Part shown: one piece after another, positions 8,797 through 16,408 of the stretch
How positions within the stretch are numbered: position 1 is the first letter of the stretch
Layout of the letters: every line of letters starts with the position of its first letter
Origin: Pedobacter panaciterrae
Lineage (GTDB): Bacteria > Bacteroidota > Bacteroidia > Sphingobacteriales > Sphingobacteriaceae
Direction of reading: 5' to 3'
Length of the DNA: 50,130 nucleotides
NCBI RefSeq assembly: GCF_001636695.1
Contig: NZ_LGEL01000038.1
Span: forward strand, 1-50,130
Position numbers and translations under genes: made by a program
The notes under the pieces: generated by a model
What the model saw: the letters and a program-made list of their open reading frames with translations, nothing else
Told to the model about the DNA's origin: nothing
Databases searched by the model: none

Positions 8797-9276
8797 TTAC
8801 AGTAAATGGGCAAACACTTTACTGTGCCAGCTTTGTTCAAATGGTATTTGCCATTTCGTTTCAAATTCCTGTAATGTCTGTACCATGTTGTTAAATACAA
8901 TAGTTTGCGGGCCTATTGCTTTTATATTTACTAACGTTTCAAAGTCTTCTTTGTTAGTAACAATAACCTTGTCTTCCAACTTATAGGCCATATTGAATCT
9001 ATCAAACAGATCTACTTTGTATTCCTGCTCAATTTCCTTCATTATTCTTACGGATGAATCTATAGAGCAACCTGTAACCCCTGCAGAAGCCTCATCAACA
9101 AAAAACACAATAAAGAAATTGTATAATATTTCTGCCTTAGCATTTAGCTGATGGCCATGTGCTTTCCATTGTACAGTAAAATCATTTAATCTTTCCTGTA
9201 TTGCCTGCACCTCGTCATTTGTAAATGCGCGGTTACTTTGGTATATCCAAACTCTGGATTGTGGAGAAAAACTCAT
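8797..9276 (-). CDS. conserved Bacteroidota protein (often mislabelled 'ABC transporter ATPase')
   Basis: A 159-residue soluble protein recognisable by SRVWIYQSNR near the N-terminus, TGCSIDSSV in the middle, TIVFNNMVQT, and a SWHSKVF end. These match a family widespread in Bacteroidota whose members carry the name ABC transporter ATPase in databases; there is no Walker A, Walker B or ABC signature here, so that name is not supported. No signal peptide or membrane segment. It converges with the cyanophycinase gene (17 bp apart). Function unknown. Confidence 0.85.
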   Translation of the reverse strand: MSFSPQSRVWIYQSNRAFTNDEVQAIQERLNDFTVQWKAHGHQLNAKAEILYNFFIVFFVDEASAGVTGCSIDSSVRIMKEIEQEYKVDLFDRFNMAYKLEDKVIVTNKEDFETLVNIKAIGPQTIVFNNMVQTLQEFETKWQIPFEQSWHSKVFAHLL

Positions 9277-9327
9277 AGATCAAAAATACAAAAATAATTA
9301 ACTTGATTATGTTAAATACTTAACGCC

Positions 9328-9810
9328 ATGGAAAAGTTTACATTAAACTTGAAAATATGCCTCACATTAACAATGTGCCTTCTTTTCATGGGGTTCTCCA
9401 AGTTCAAATTACTTGATGAACAAACCGATTATATTCAGCAATTGCTTGTAGGTCACTATAATGAGGAACTTGAAACTTCACAAATAAAGCACTATGAACT
9501 CAATGTTACCAACAGTGGGTTTTGCAGATACAAGCGATTTTTTAAGAGCGGTAAAATTGAATATTTCTCTTTCAATCTGATGAAGTTCCGGGATCTGCAC
9601 TATCAGGGAACTGACACAACAGGTACACTATTTTTATATACTAAAGGCGATGATGTAATTGTGCAAACCTATAATGATAAGAATGAGGAAGATGTAGATA
9701 CTATGGCAAATTATATGTCAATCCCAGTAAAGAAAATAGAGACCAAGGATCTAACAGAGCTTACGGAACAGATTAAAAAGACAAATGCTCGCTTACTTGC
9801 TCAAAAATAG
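9328..9810 (+). CDS. hypothetical exported protein
   Basis: A 160-residue protein that I do not recognise. The N-terminus is a signal peptide or anchor (ICLTLTMCLLFMGFSKF, about residues 10-26), so it is probably periplasmic or membrane-attached. The rest is polar and acidic with mixed alpha/beta character and no known motif. It is transcribed divergently from the neighbour at 9276 (51 bp between starts), and its last 38 bp overlap the end of the convergent metallo-hydrolase gene. Start ATG 9328. Coding status is supported by uninterrupted length, signal peptide and a promoter-sized gap upstream; function unknown. Confidence 0.7.
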   Translation: MEKFTLNLKICLTLTMCLLFMGFSKFKLLDEQTDYIQQLLVGHYNEELETSQIKHYELNVTNSGFCRYKRFFKSGKIEYFSFNLMKFRDLHYQGTDTTGTLFLYTKGDDVIVQTYNDKNEEDVDTMANYMSIPVKKIETKDLTELTEQIKKTNARLLAQK

Positions 9811-10579
9811 TATATACCTCTGTTTCAACAAATCTTGAGGCTACAACAATTTCAACTTCTCCGGCATGCTCACTAAACAAACTGTGTGCTAACTCAGGAT
9901 TGTTATTGTCTTTAGACAAGTGTGATAGCAATAAATGGGTCATATGTGATGGCCTATGGGTTACAAAAAGGTCTAGTGCCTGCTTGTTGGATAAGTGACC
10001 TTTACCACCACTGATTCTTTGTTTTAAGAAATATGGATAAGCGCTCTTGCTTAGCAGATCATCATCGTAGTTTGTTTCAAGAAATGCCGCATGACATTGT
10101 TTAAAATGGAAGATAAGTTGATCGCAAGCCGCTCCAATATCTGTAAATACACCAACCTTTGTGCTTCCACATGAAACCACAAAACTATGTGGTTCAGATG
10201 CATCATGTATTTTAAGAAAACTGGTTACTTCTAAAGTTCCAACAGGTATTGTTTGGGTACTGTATAAAAGTCTTATGAGATCTTCACGGATATTAAACCT
10301 GCAACCATTTAATGTTCCTTGTGTTATGTATACAGGCAAATTGTATTTTGCAGAGAGGGTAGCCAAACCACGAACATGGTCTGTATGTTCATGAGAAATG
10401 AAAATTGCTTTGACGTTACCCATTGATAAGCCCAGGCGCAACATTCTCTTTTCGGTTTCCCTGCAAGAGATTCCTGCATCAATAAGAATGGCTTCCTGAT
10501 CATTTCCAACATAGTAGCAATTTCCGTTGCTACCAGAATTTAAAGAGGCAATATATAGCTTGTTACAAGCCATTTGCAC
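9773..10579 (-). CDS. MBL-fold metallo-hydrolase (YycJ/WalJ-like)
   Basis: Metallo-beta-lactamase-fold enzyme, 268 residues, binding two metal ions. The signature HEHTDH spans residues 63-68, preceded by SGSNGNCYYV and ILIDAG, which are typical of the YycJ subgroup (predicted exonuclease/phosphodiesterase-like proteins in DNA metabolism). Later metal-site residues include H in KGHLSN and LLSHLS. ATG 10573 is an alternative start. Its 5' end overlaps the 3' end of the HdrB-like gene by 17 bp, so it is probably the last gene of a three-gene unit with the two iron-sulfur proteins. Cytoplasmic. Substrate not predictable from sequence. Confidence 0.87.
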   Translation of the reverse strand: MQMACNKLYIASLNSGSNGNCYYVGNDQEAILIDAGISCRETEKRMLRLGLSMGNVKAIFISHEHTDHVRGLATLSAKYNLPVYITQGTLNGCRFNIREDLIRLLYSTQTIPVGTLEVTSFLKIHDASEPHSFVVSCGSTKVGVFTDIGAACDQLIFHFKQCHAAFLETNYDDDLLSKSAYPYFLKQRISGGKGHLSNKQALDLFVTHRPSHMTHLLLSHLSKDNNNPELAHSLFSEHAGEVEIVVASRFVETEVYTIFEQVSEHLSF

Positions 10580-11363
10580 GAGCCGTAATTTCAGCGATAT
10601 CCAAAACCTGTACGTTTTTGTCCTGATCTTTCAGTTTTACACCATCACTCATCATTGTCATACAAAAAGGGCAACCGGCAGCTATTATATTTGGTTGTGT
10701 TTCAAGGGCTTCTTCAATACGTTCAATATTAATGTCTTTATTCCCTTTTTCAGGTTCTTTAAACATCTGAGCGCCACCTGCACCGCAGCATAATCCATTA
10801 GATTTACAGCGTTTCATTTCAACCAGCTGTGCATCTAAAACCTCTAAAGCTTTACGCGGAGCTTCGTAAATGCCATTTCCACGTCCTAAATAGCAAGGGT
10901 CATGATAAGTTATCTTTTTACCCTTAAAGCTTTCTCCTCCTTCTGCCTTTAGCTTACCCTCATCAATTAACTGTTGGATTAGCTGTGTATGGTGAATTAC
11001 CTCGTAACTCCCACCCAAGCCGGGATACTCATTTTTAATGGTATTAAAGCAATGAGGACAACCAGTAACTATTTTTTTTATGTTATAAGCATTTAGCACT
11101 TCAATATTGGTCATGGCCTGCATTTGGAACAGAAATTCATTTCCTGCGCGTTTTGCAGGATCACCCGTGCAGCTTTCTTCGGTACCTAAAACTGCATACT
11201 TCATGCCCACATGATGGAGAATCTTGCAGATATCACGAGTAGTTTTTTGTGCTCTTTCGTCATAACTGCCTGCGCAACCTACCCAGAATAATATTTCAGG
11301 CTCTTCACCTTTAGCTATCATTTCTGCCATTGTAGGCACTTCAAAATTTAGTTGCTCGCTCAT
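10563..11363 (-). CDS. HdrB/GlpC-like iron-sulfur oxidoreductase subunit (two CCG domains)
   Basis: Soluble Fe-S protein of 266 residues with two cysteine-rich CCG domains. First: C30, C65, C102 and C105 (FWVGCAGSYD, ESCTGD, TGCPHCFN). Second: C157, C192-C193, C231 and C234 (HDPCYLG, LCCGAGGAQMF, GCPFCMTMM). Such domains bind the unusual cluster of heterodisulfide reductase HdrB or serve quinone-linked oxidoreductases such as GlpC, LutA and DsrK. The upstream gene, 30 bp away, encodes its membrane HdrC-like partner, so the pair should form one electron-transfer complex on the inner face of the cytoplasmic membrane. The electron donor or acceptor is not shown by neighbours. A Bacteroidota-wide gene pair of unsettled physiology. 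Confidence 0.88.
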   Translation of the reverse strand: MSEQLNFEVPTMAEMIAKGEEPEILFWVGCAGSYDERAQKTTRDICKILHHVGMKYAVLGTEESCTGDPAKRAGNEFLFQMQAMTNIEVLNAYNIKKIVTGCPHCFNTIKNEYPGLGGSYEVIHHTQLIQQLIDEGKLKAEGGESFKGKKITYHDPCYLGRGNGIYEAPRKALEVLDAQLVEMKRCKSNGLCCGAGGAQMFKEPEKGNKDINIERIEEALETQPNIIAAGCPFCMTMMSDGVKLKDQDKNVQVLDIAEITARANGL

Positions 11364-11393
11364 TTTTAAGCTATAATAGATTTAATATTTTAA

Positions 11394-12689
11394 TTAACTT
11401 TCTTTTGCCCAGTTTAACCTATCGGCCGGAGAATATTTCCACGGAGCACCATTGTTTTCAATATTGCCAAGCATTGCATTAATACTTGCCGGCGATTGAG
11501 ATTCTTCCATTACCGCATACCTCCTCAGTTCAGTAATAATTGCCAGAGGATCTATATTTATAGGACACGCCTGTGTACATGCATTACAGCTTGTGCAGGC
11601 CCATATTTCTTCCCTACTGATGTAGGTATCTATCAGTGATTTGCCGTCGTCAAAGCCGTTTCCTGTTTTGTCAATGTTTTTTCCGACTTCTTCCATGCGA
11701 TCTCTGGTATCCATCATTATTTTGCGCGGAGAAAGCAACTTACCGGTAATATTTGCCGGACATACTGAAGTACACCTGCCACATTCAGTACAGGTATAAG
11801 CATTCATCAGGTTTACCCATGTAAGGTCATTCACATCTTTAGCTCCAAAGCGCCCTGGTTCAGCTTCTTCTGGAATAAATGATGGGTCAAGCATAGCTTT
11901 TACTTCATTTGTAACACTTTTCATGTTTGTAAACTCACCCTTAGGTTCCAGATTGGAGAAATAAGTATTAGGGAATGCAAATAAGATATGGAAGTGCTTT
12001 GAATAAGGTAGGTAATTTAAAAACAAAAGTATTCCGATGATGTGAAACCACCAGCAACCTCTTTCAATGGCAACAAGAGCTGCTTCGGAATTTGGTAAAA
12101 GATTTTGTAGATACTGACTCACAGGAAAAGCTCCTGCGTTTGTATAATGTTGGGATCCAAGAACCTGAAGTTTTGCATCAGCAGCGTTCATCAATAAAAA
12201 AGCTGTCATTAACAAAATCTCGGATATTAGGATGTAATTGGCATCGGATCTTGGCCATTTAGTCATTTCCACACCGCTAAAGCGCTTAAGTTTAAGAATA
12301 TTTCTTCTTATTAAAAAGACAGCACATCCTGCCCATACACCAAGAGCTAATATCTCAAATGAACCAATCAGAAAATCATAAATAAAGCCTAGTCCGGAAA
12401 ATATTCTATGAGACCCGAATATTCCGTCTATCAAAATTTCAAGAACTTCGATATTTATAATAACGAAGCCCGCATACACTATGAGATGTAGAAAAGCCGG
12501 AATTGGTCTGAAAAACATTTTTGTTTGACCAAACGCTACTTTAAGCATCGTCATAAACCTTTTTTGAGGTTGATCTAATCTGTCGGCCGACTTCCCCAGT
12601 TGTATATTTCGGATAACTTTTTTGATATTATAGCTAAACAAGGCTATTGCAGCCAGTGTAATTACTATAAATATAATTTGTGCCACCAT
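11394..12689 (-). CDS. membrane-anchored 4Fe-4S ferredoxin-type oxidoreductase subunit (HdrC/DsrK-like)
   Basis: A 431-residue protein joining an N-terminal membrane part (about five helices: 3-20, 66-88, 100-127, 152-170, 212-228) resembling the cytochrome-b-like gamma subunit of nitrate reductase, to a cytoplasmic domain with two 4Fe-4S motifs: C300, C303, C306, C310 (CTECGRCTSVCP) and C365, C368, C371, C375 (CTSCNACTQACP). It should pass electrons between the quinone pool and the CCG-domain partner encoded just downstream. His residues in the helices (H68, H216) could ligate haem, but this cannot be decided by eye. It is first in the operon; a 69-bp gap separates it from the SMUG2 gene on the same strand. 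Confidence 0.88.
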   Translation of the reverse strand: MVAQIIFIVITLAAIALFSYNIKKVIRNIQLGKSADRLDQPQKRFMTMLKVAFGQTKMFFRPIPAFLHLIVYAGFVIINIEVLEILIDGIFGSHRIFSGLGFIYDFLIGSFEILALGVWAGCAVFLIRRNILKLKRFSGVEMTKWPRSDANYILISEILLMTAFLLMNAADAKLQVLGSQHYTNAGAFPVSQYLQNLLPNSEAALVAIERGCWWFHIIGILLFLNYLPYSKHFHILFAFPNTYFSNLEPKGEFTNMKSVTNEVKAMLDPSFIPEEAEPGRFGAKDVNDLTWVNLMNAYTCTECGRCTSVCPANITGKLLSPRKIMMDTRDRMEEVGKNIDKTGNGFDDGKSLIDTYISREEIWACTSCNACTQACPINIDPLAIITELRRYAVMEESQSPASINAMLGNIENNGAPWKYSPADRLNWAKES

Positions 12690-12758
12690 TCGATTTTCTA
12701 TTAGTGTTGCTAAGTTAAAAATAAATATGCCAAAATAAATTACTATGCATGCATAAAG

Positions 12759-13451
12759 TTAGATTTTTTCGAATGCCTCAAGGTACTTTTTGATATAGTC
12801 TGATTTGTTTTTTGATTTGTATTGCATTATGTATCTGGGATGTTCCAAAGCAATGATCTCTTTAAAGTACCTTTTTTCATTATTAAGTTTTCTTAAAAAT
12901 GATTCGTTTTTTCCTGTTCCAAAACAAAAACAGATATCAGTTTCGAAACCAATGGCGATTTGTTTCTCCAGATTTTCAATTATAAATGGATATGCCGCTT
13001 TTGAAAGTTCAGCACTGTCGTAATAATTGTAATTAACCTCTTTGCTTTTTGTGCTTTTAATGGTAAAGCCTAAAGGGCAGACTGAATGAATATAAAACTT
13101 ACTATAGAATTCTTTTATACTCCCATAAGCTGCAATCATTTCATAAACATATTCTGATGAGGGCTCATGTGTCATTTGCCCTGGAAATGGTATGTCGCAT
13201 TTGCCTACCATCCTTTTAGGATCAGTAAATGATACGCCAGTCATTGCGGAGCCAAAGCGACCAGGGTTGATGCCTAAAATGAGGTGCCTGGGTTTATTGT
13301 CGTTGTAGTATTTTTTGTAAAAAGCAGATGAACTGGTTAGGGCCAGCGGATTTTCTTTGTAAGGATTCATTATCCGAATGTTGTCGGGTAGGGAACCATG
13401 AAAATCCAGTTGCTTATTAAATGCAATAATCCTATCAGCAAAGGTTGTCAT
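12759..13451 (-). CDS. SMUG2-type uracil-DNA glycosylase
   Basis: A 230-residue member of the uracil-DNA glycosylase superfamily. Motif 1 is GINPGRFG at 60-67, the SMUG-type active-site loop, followed by AMTGVSFTDPKR. Motif 2 is the His loop around H204 (EHPRYIMQY). These features match the SMUG2 subfamily, which was biochemically defined from Pedobacter heparinus (established knowledge, from memory). Role: base-excision repair, removing uracil or related deaminated bases from DNA. Cytoplasmic. It sits in a run of minus-strand single genes with 40-70 bp gaps, so it may be independently transcribed. Confidence 0.85.
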   Translation of the reverse strand: MTTFADRIIAFNKQLDFHGSLPDNIRIMNPYKENPLALTSSSAFYKKYYNDNKPRHLILGINPGRFGSAMTGVSFTDPKRMVGKCDIPFPGQMTHEPSSEYVYEMIAAYGSIKEFYSKFYIHSVCPLGFTIKSTKSKEVNYNYYDSAELSKAAYPFIIENLEKQIAIGFETDICFCFGTGKNESFLRKLNNEKRYFKEIIALEHPRYIMQYKSKNKSDYIKKYLEAFEKI

Positions 13452-13491
13452 GCAGGTAAAGATAAGAAGCGATAACTTAAACTGCGAAAAT

Positions 13492-13737
13492 TTAAGCGTT
13501 TAACTCATAAAATCGACTGTCTTTACTGTTTCCAATAAAGAATCCTAATTTGTCTGGCTTGCTCTTGATCTTAAGAGTTAGTGAACGGATTTTTTTCTTA
13601 AACTCTTCCATAGCAATCTCGAGATCCTGATCGTCAGGTATATTTATGAAAATATTGTTCCGATCATCGGCTATTAGCCAGCCTGGATAATTTTGTTTTA
13701 AAAGCAGGTCGATCCATTCTTTCTTATACGCGTTCAT
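13492..13737 (-). CDS. hypothetical small protein
   Basis: An 81-residue soluble protein, not recognised. It begins MNAYKKEWIDLLLKQNYPGW and contains a Lys/Ile-rich central helix and the end GNSKDSRFYELNA. No cysteines, signal peptide or membrane segment. It lies 40 bp upstream of smug2 and 43 bp downstream of the methyltransferase gene on the same strand, compatible with a loose operon. Start ATG at 13737 is the only good one. Confidence 0.65.
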   Translation of the reverse strand: MNAYKKEWIDLLLKQNYPGWLIADDRNNIFINIPDDQDLEIAMEEFKKKIRSLTLKIKSKPDKLGFFIGNSKDSRFYELNA

Positions 13738-13780
13738 AGATACAAAACTAGAGATTTACGGCGATTCACAAAAACTCAAT

Positions 13781-14410
13781 TTACCTGGTCGTCTCTTTTT
13801 TACATTTAATTAAAAAGAATGGTTGATTTTCATTGATTTCTGTGATTTCAAATAATCCATACTGGTTAAACTCTGATTTTATTGATTCTCTATCATAAAA
13901 AAACATCTTTACTCCATCAAATATTTCGTAACGGTCCTCACTAAGAAATTTACCTTGTCCATAAGTGTGAGCTTCTTTCGAAATCATTGTAAAGATCATG
14001 TATCCATTGTCTGACAGTTGATTGTAGCAGTCGCGGATTAGTTTTTCTCTTTCACTAGCGTCCAATAAATGAATTAAAGCGTAACAAAATATTCCATCAT
14101 ATTGATATTTATCAAAAGGCATATCAGTTACAGACCCGTGATGGATAATCATATCTGTTCCATAATGTTTTCTTGCCAATTCAATAGCAGTTTTTGAAAT
14201 CTCAATCCCAGTCACAGTTATCCCATTTTCTTTAAAAATCTGAGCATTTCTTCCGTAACCAATTCCAGGTATCAGGATGTTTTTTGTCAATTTTTGGACG
14301 AAAAAATCCTTAGTTAATACTGCAGATTTTGAAGGTGTGAAGCCCCACATCTCCTTTTTTTCGTCAAAGGCTGATTCCCAAAACTCCGGTTTTTCAGTTT
14401 CATTTGCCAT
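13781..14410 (-). CDS. class I SAM-dependent methyltransferase
   Basis: A 209-residue Rossmann-fold methyltransferase. Motif I is ILIPGIGYGRNAQIF (Gly-rich SAM-binding loop), followed by the acidic end of beta 2 (VTGIEIS), motif II-like HHGSVTDMPF and the post-motif YDGIFCYALIHLLD. The layout resembles TehB/UbiE-type small-molecule methyltransferases. Cytoplasmic. The substrate cannot be told from sequence; neighbours (small hypothetical, SMUG2) give no strong hint. Start ATG 14410. Confidence 0.85.
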   Translation of the reverse strand: MANETEKPEFWESAFDEKKEMWGFTPSKSAVLTKDFFVQKLTKNILIPGIGYGRNAQIFKENGITVTGIEISKTAIELARKHYGTDMIIHHGSVTDMPFDKYQYDGIFCYALIHLLDASEREKLIRDCYNQLSDNGYMIFTMISKEAHTYGQGKFLSEDRYEIFDGVKMFFYDRESIKSEFNQYGLFEITEINENQPFFLIKCKKETTR

Positions 14411-14481
14411 AATTTCTTTTTTTGTGCTATTGGTTATGCAATTTATTAAGAAATCGCCAAGATTTCTACCGGTTACCTGAA

Positions 14482-16344
14482 TTAAAAATTTACAAATTTT
14501 ACCCCCAAACTAAGCCAACGTGAAGGAAGTGGAATAGTCCCAATCTCATAGTATTTTGTGTCAAAAATATTTTGTGCATCCAAATAGACCGTTAGCTTTT
14601 TAATTGACTGGCTTAACCTAAAATCATTGATCCAATACGAAGAACCTAATACTCTTTGGTTAAAACGTGTTGCAATCAAAATCGAAAAATTGGTGTATTT
14701 AAAATCAACGGTATTTGTTACCTGATGTTTCAATGACGACAGTTGATATTTGGAAGCAACTCCGGGCTCCATATCTCTAAATTGAGATTCCAAATAGGAA
14801 TAGGCCAGATTGAAATTAAATTTAGAATCTTCAGTGATATCCATGCTGTAATTGGAGCGTAGGTTGATGCCTCTGGTGATCATGGTTCCTAAATTATTAG
14901 CTTGCCATGGATCAGTACTAACTGTTCGGGTCCAGTCAATGAACTTACTGATCTTTCTATAGAAAAAATTAGAATTGAAGGTCAGATTCCTTTTTATGAT
15001 TTTGAAACCTAGTTCACTTTGAAGAGCATTTTCAGGAGTTACGTCTGGATTTCCAATATTTCCCGGGCGCTGGTTCAGATACAAATCTGTGAAAGAGGGA
15101 ATTCTTTGACTTGTCCCGATGTTCCCGATAACTTTAAAGATATCTGTTATTGCGTAGCTGGCATCAAGGCCAGGGTAGATTTGCCATTTGTAAGCTGAAT
15201 TGTAGTTGATATAGGTACCAACATTTACATCAAGTTTTTTAAGTAAAAAGGTTCGGTACTGTGAGTAAATCCCCAGATTTTCGCGACGATGCTTACCTAT
15301 GTTGGATGAGCTGATATCCTCGTTTCTAACTTCCGCTCCGAAGCCTAATTCTCCGCTGTTGGTTTTGTAAGAAGCAGTGACCTCGGCGGCTATCGAATTT
15401 GTATAATGTTTACTAACGCCGGCATTTGGATTAACACTGCCGTAATAACGATAATCATCAAAATTGTATCTGTAACTTAATCTCGGTATCAGTGTCCATC
15501 TATCTGATAGCATATGTTTGGATTGTATAGCGGCAAGAGTTGTTTGCACCATTTCGGTCGAATTTTTGTCTCCGGGAGCTGAGTAGAATCCGTTGGCTCC
15601 AAATTCATTCTTGGTATAACCGAATGAAGTCATGATTTCATTTGAACTGTCAATTTCAATGTACCCCTGGTAAAGTAATTTTGTGTTTTCAAATTGGGTA
15701 TTATATCGATAACCATTACTTTTATCATGTGATCCAAAAAAGGAATGCTGGTGTTTTTTTTGACTTAAAGCTGCTCCAAATTGAACACCTCCAGCATAAA
15801 ATGTTTTTCCTGTTGCTTCCGAATTCTTTTCAAAGTTCGAGCCTGCGTAAGAATCTATCAGAAATCCTGAGTTGGTTGGCTTTTTAGTGATAATGTTTAT
15901 AGCTCCGGTTAAGCTATTTATTCCATATATCCTGGCAGCTGGCCCCCGGATGACTTCAATCCTCTCGATGGCTTCGACTGGAATGGGCAGGTTTAACATG
16001 TTATGTCCGGTCTGTGTATCAATAATTTTTGTTCCGTTTAAAAGAACTACCGTCTGCTCAAAACTTCCACCGTCGATACTTATATCGGCTTGGCTTCCAA
16101 ATGGCCCCCTTTGTCTTAGATCTACTCCGTTAGCATATTGCAGGAGTTCCTGAATGGTACGACCAGGTAACTTAGCAATCATTTCCTTGTCAATTACATA
16201 TACATTTCTGTTTTGTTTAGATATGGGAGTATTAAAAGCATTTTCGTTTATGACTATTTCGTTGATTGTGATAACGGTATCTTGTTTCTGAGCGTATAAG
16301 TCAGTACATAAAAGCATCAGTACAGCAAAGTAAATTTTTTTCAT
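14482..16344 (-). CDS. TonB-dependent outer-membrane receptor (BtuB-like)
   Basis: Outer-membrane TonB-dependent receptor, 620 residues, the size of BtuB/FepA-type receptors and far shorter than SusC proteins. Signal peptide 1-18 (ending DLYAQ), TonB-box region (DTVITINEIVI), plug domain with RTIQELLQYANGVDLRQRG, IERIEVIRGPAARIYG and GAINIITKKP, then a 22-strand-type barrel ending in LGVKFVNF. No SusD partner or carboxypeptidase-like domain. It is divergently transcribed from a MocR regulator 64 bp away. The spacer is too short for a cobalamin riboswitch, so vitamin B12 is not indicated; the substrate is unknown. Confidence 0.9.
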   Translation of the reverse strand: MKKIYFAVLMLLCTDLYAQKQDTVITINEIVINENAFNTPISKQNRNVYVIDKEMIAKLPGRTIQELLQYANGVDLRQRGPFGSQADISIDGGSFEQTVVLLNGTKIIDTQTGHNMLNLPIPVEAIERIEVIRGPAARIYGINSLTGAINIITKKPTNSGFLIDSYAGSNFEKNSEATGKTFYAGGVQFGAALSQKKHQHSFFGSHDKSNGYRYNTQFENTKLLYQGYIEIDSSNEIMTSFGYTKNEFGANGFYSAPGDKNSTEMVQTTLAAIQSKHMLSDRWTLIPRLSYRYNFDDYRYYGSVNPNAGVSKHYTNSIAAEVTASYKTNSGELGFGAEVRNEDISSSNIGKHRRENLGIYSQYRTFLLKKLDVNVGTYINYNSAYKWQIYPGLDASYAITDIFKVIGNIGTSQRIPSFTDLYLNQRPGNIGNPDVTPENALQSELGFKIIKRNLTFNSNFFYRKISKFIDWTRTVSTDPWQANNLGTMITRGINLRSNYSMDITEDSKFNFNLAYSYLESQFRDMEPGVASKYQLSSLKHQVTNTVDFKYTNFSILIATRFNQRVLGSSYWINDFRLSQSIKKLTVYLDAQNIFDTKYYEIGTIPLPSRWLSLGVKFVNF

Positions 16345-16360
16345 TCCTTATAAATTTTGC

Positions 16361-16396
16361 CAAAAGTACTACCTTGCCGTACCACTAAAGTATACC
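16361..16396. promoter_or_regulatory. divergent promoter/operator between receptor and MocR gene
   Basis: On the minus strand, positions 16368-16361 match the Bacteroidota -7 box TAnnTTTG exactly and lie 17 bp before the receptor start. Two imperfect direct repeats, AAAGTACTACC at 16363-16373 and AAAGTATACC at 16387-16396, are spaced 24 bp start to start; MocR regulators commonly bind direct repeats. They are candidate operator half-sites for the adjacent regulator. Confidence 0.4.
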
Positions 16397-16408
16397 AGTT
16401 TTAAGAAA

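Noticed and set aside
8797-9276. ABC transporter ATPase
   Set aside because: The family carries this label in databases but the sequence has none of the nucleotide-binding motifs.
16345-16408. Cobalamin riboswitch ahead of the BtuB-like receptor
   Set aside because: Only 64 bp lie between the divergent genes, far too short for the riboswitch.
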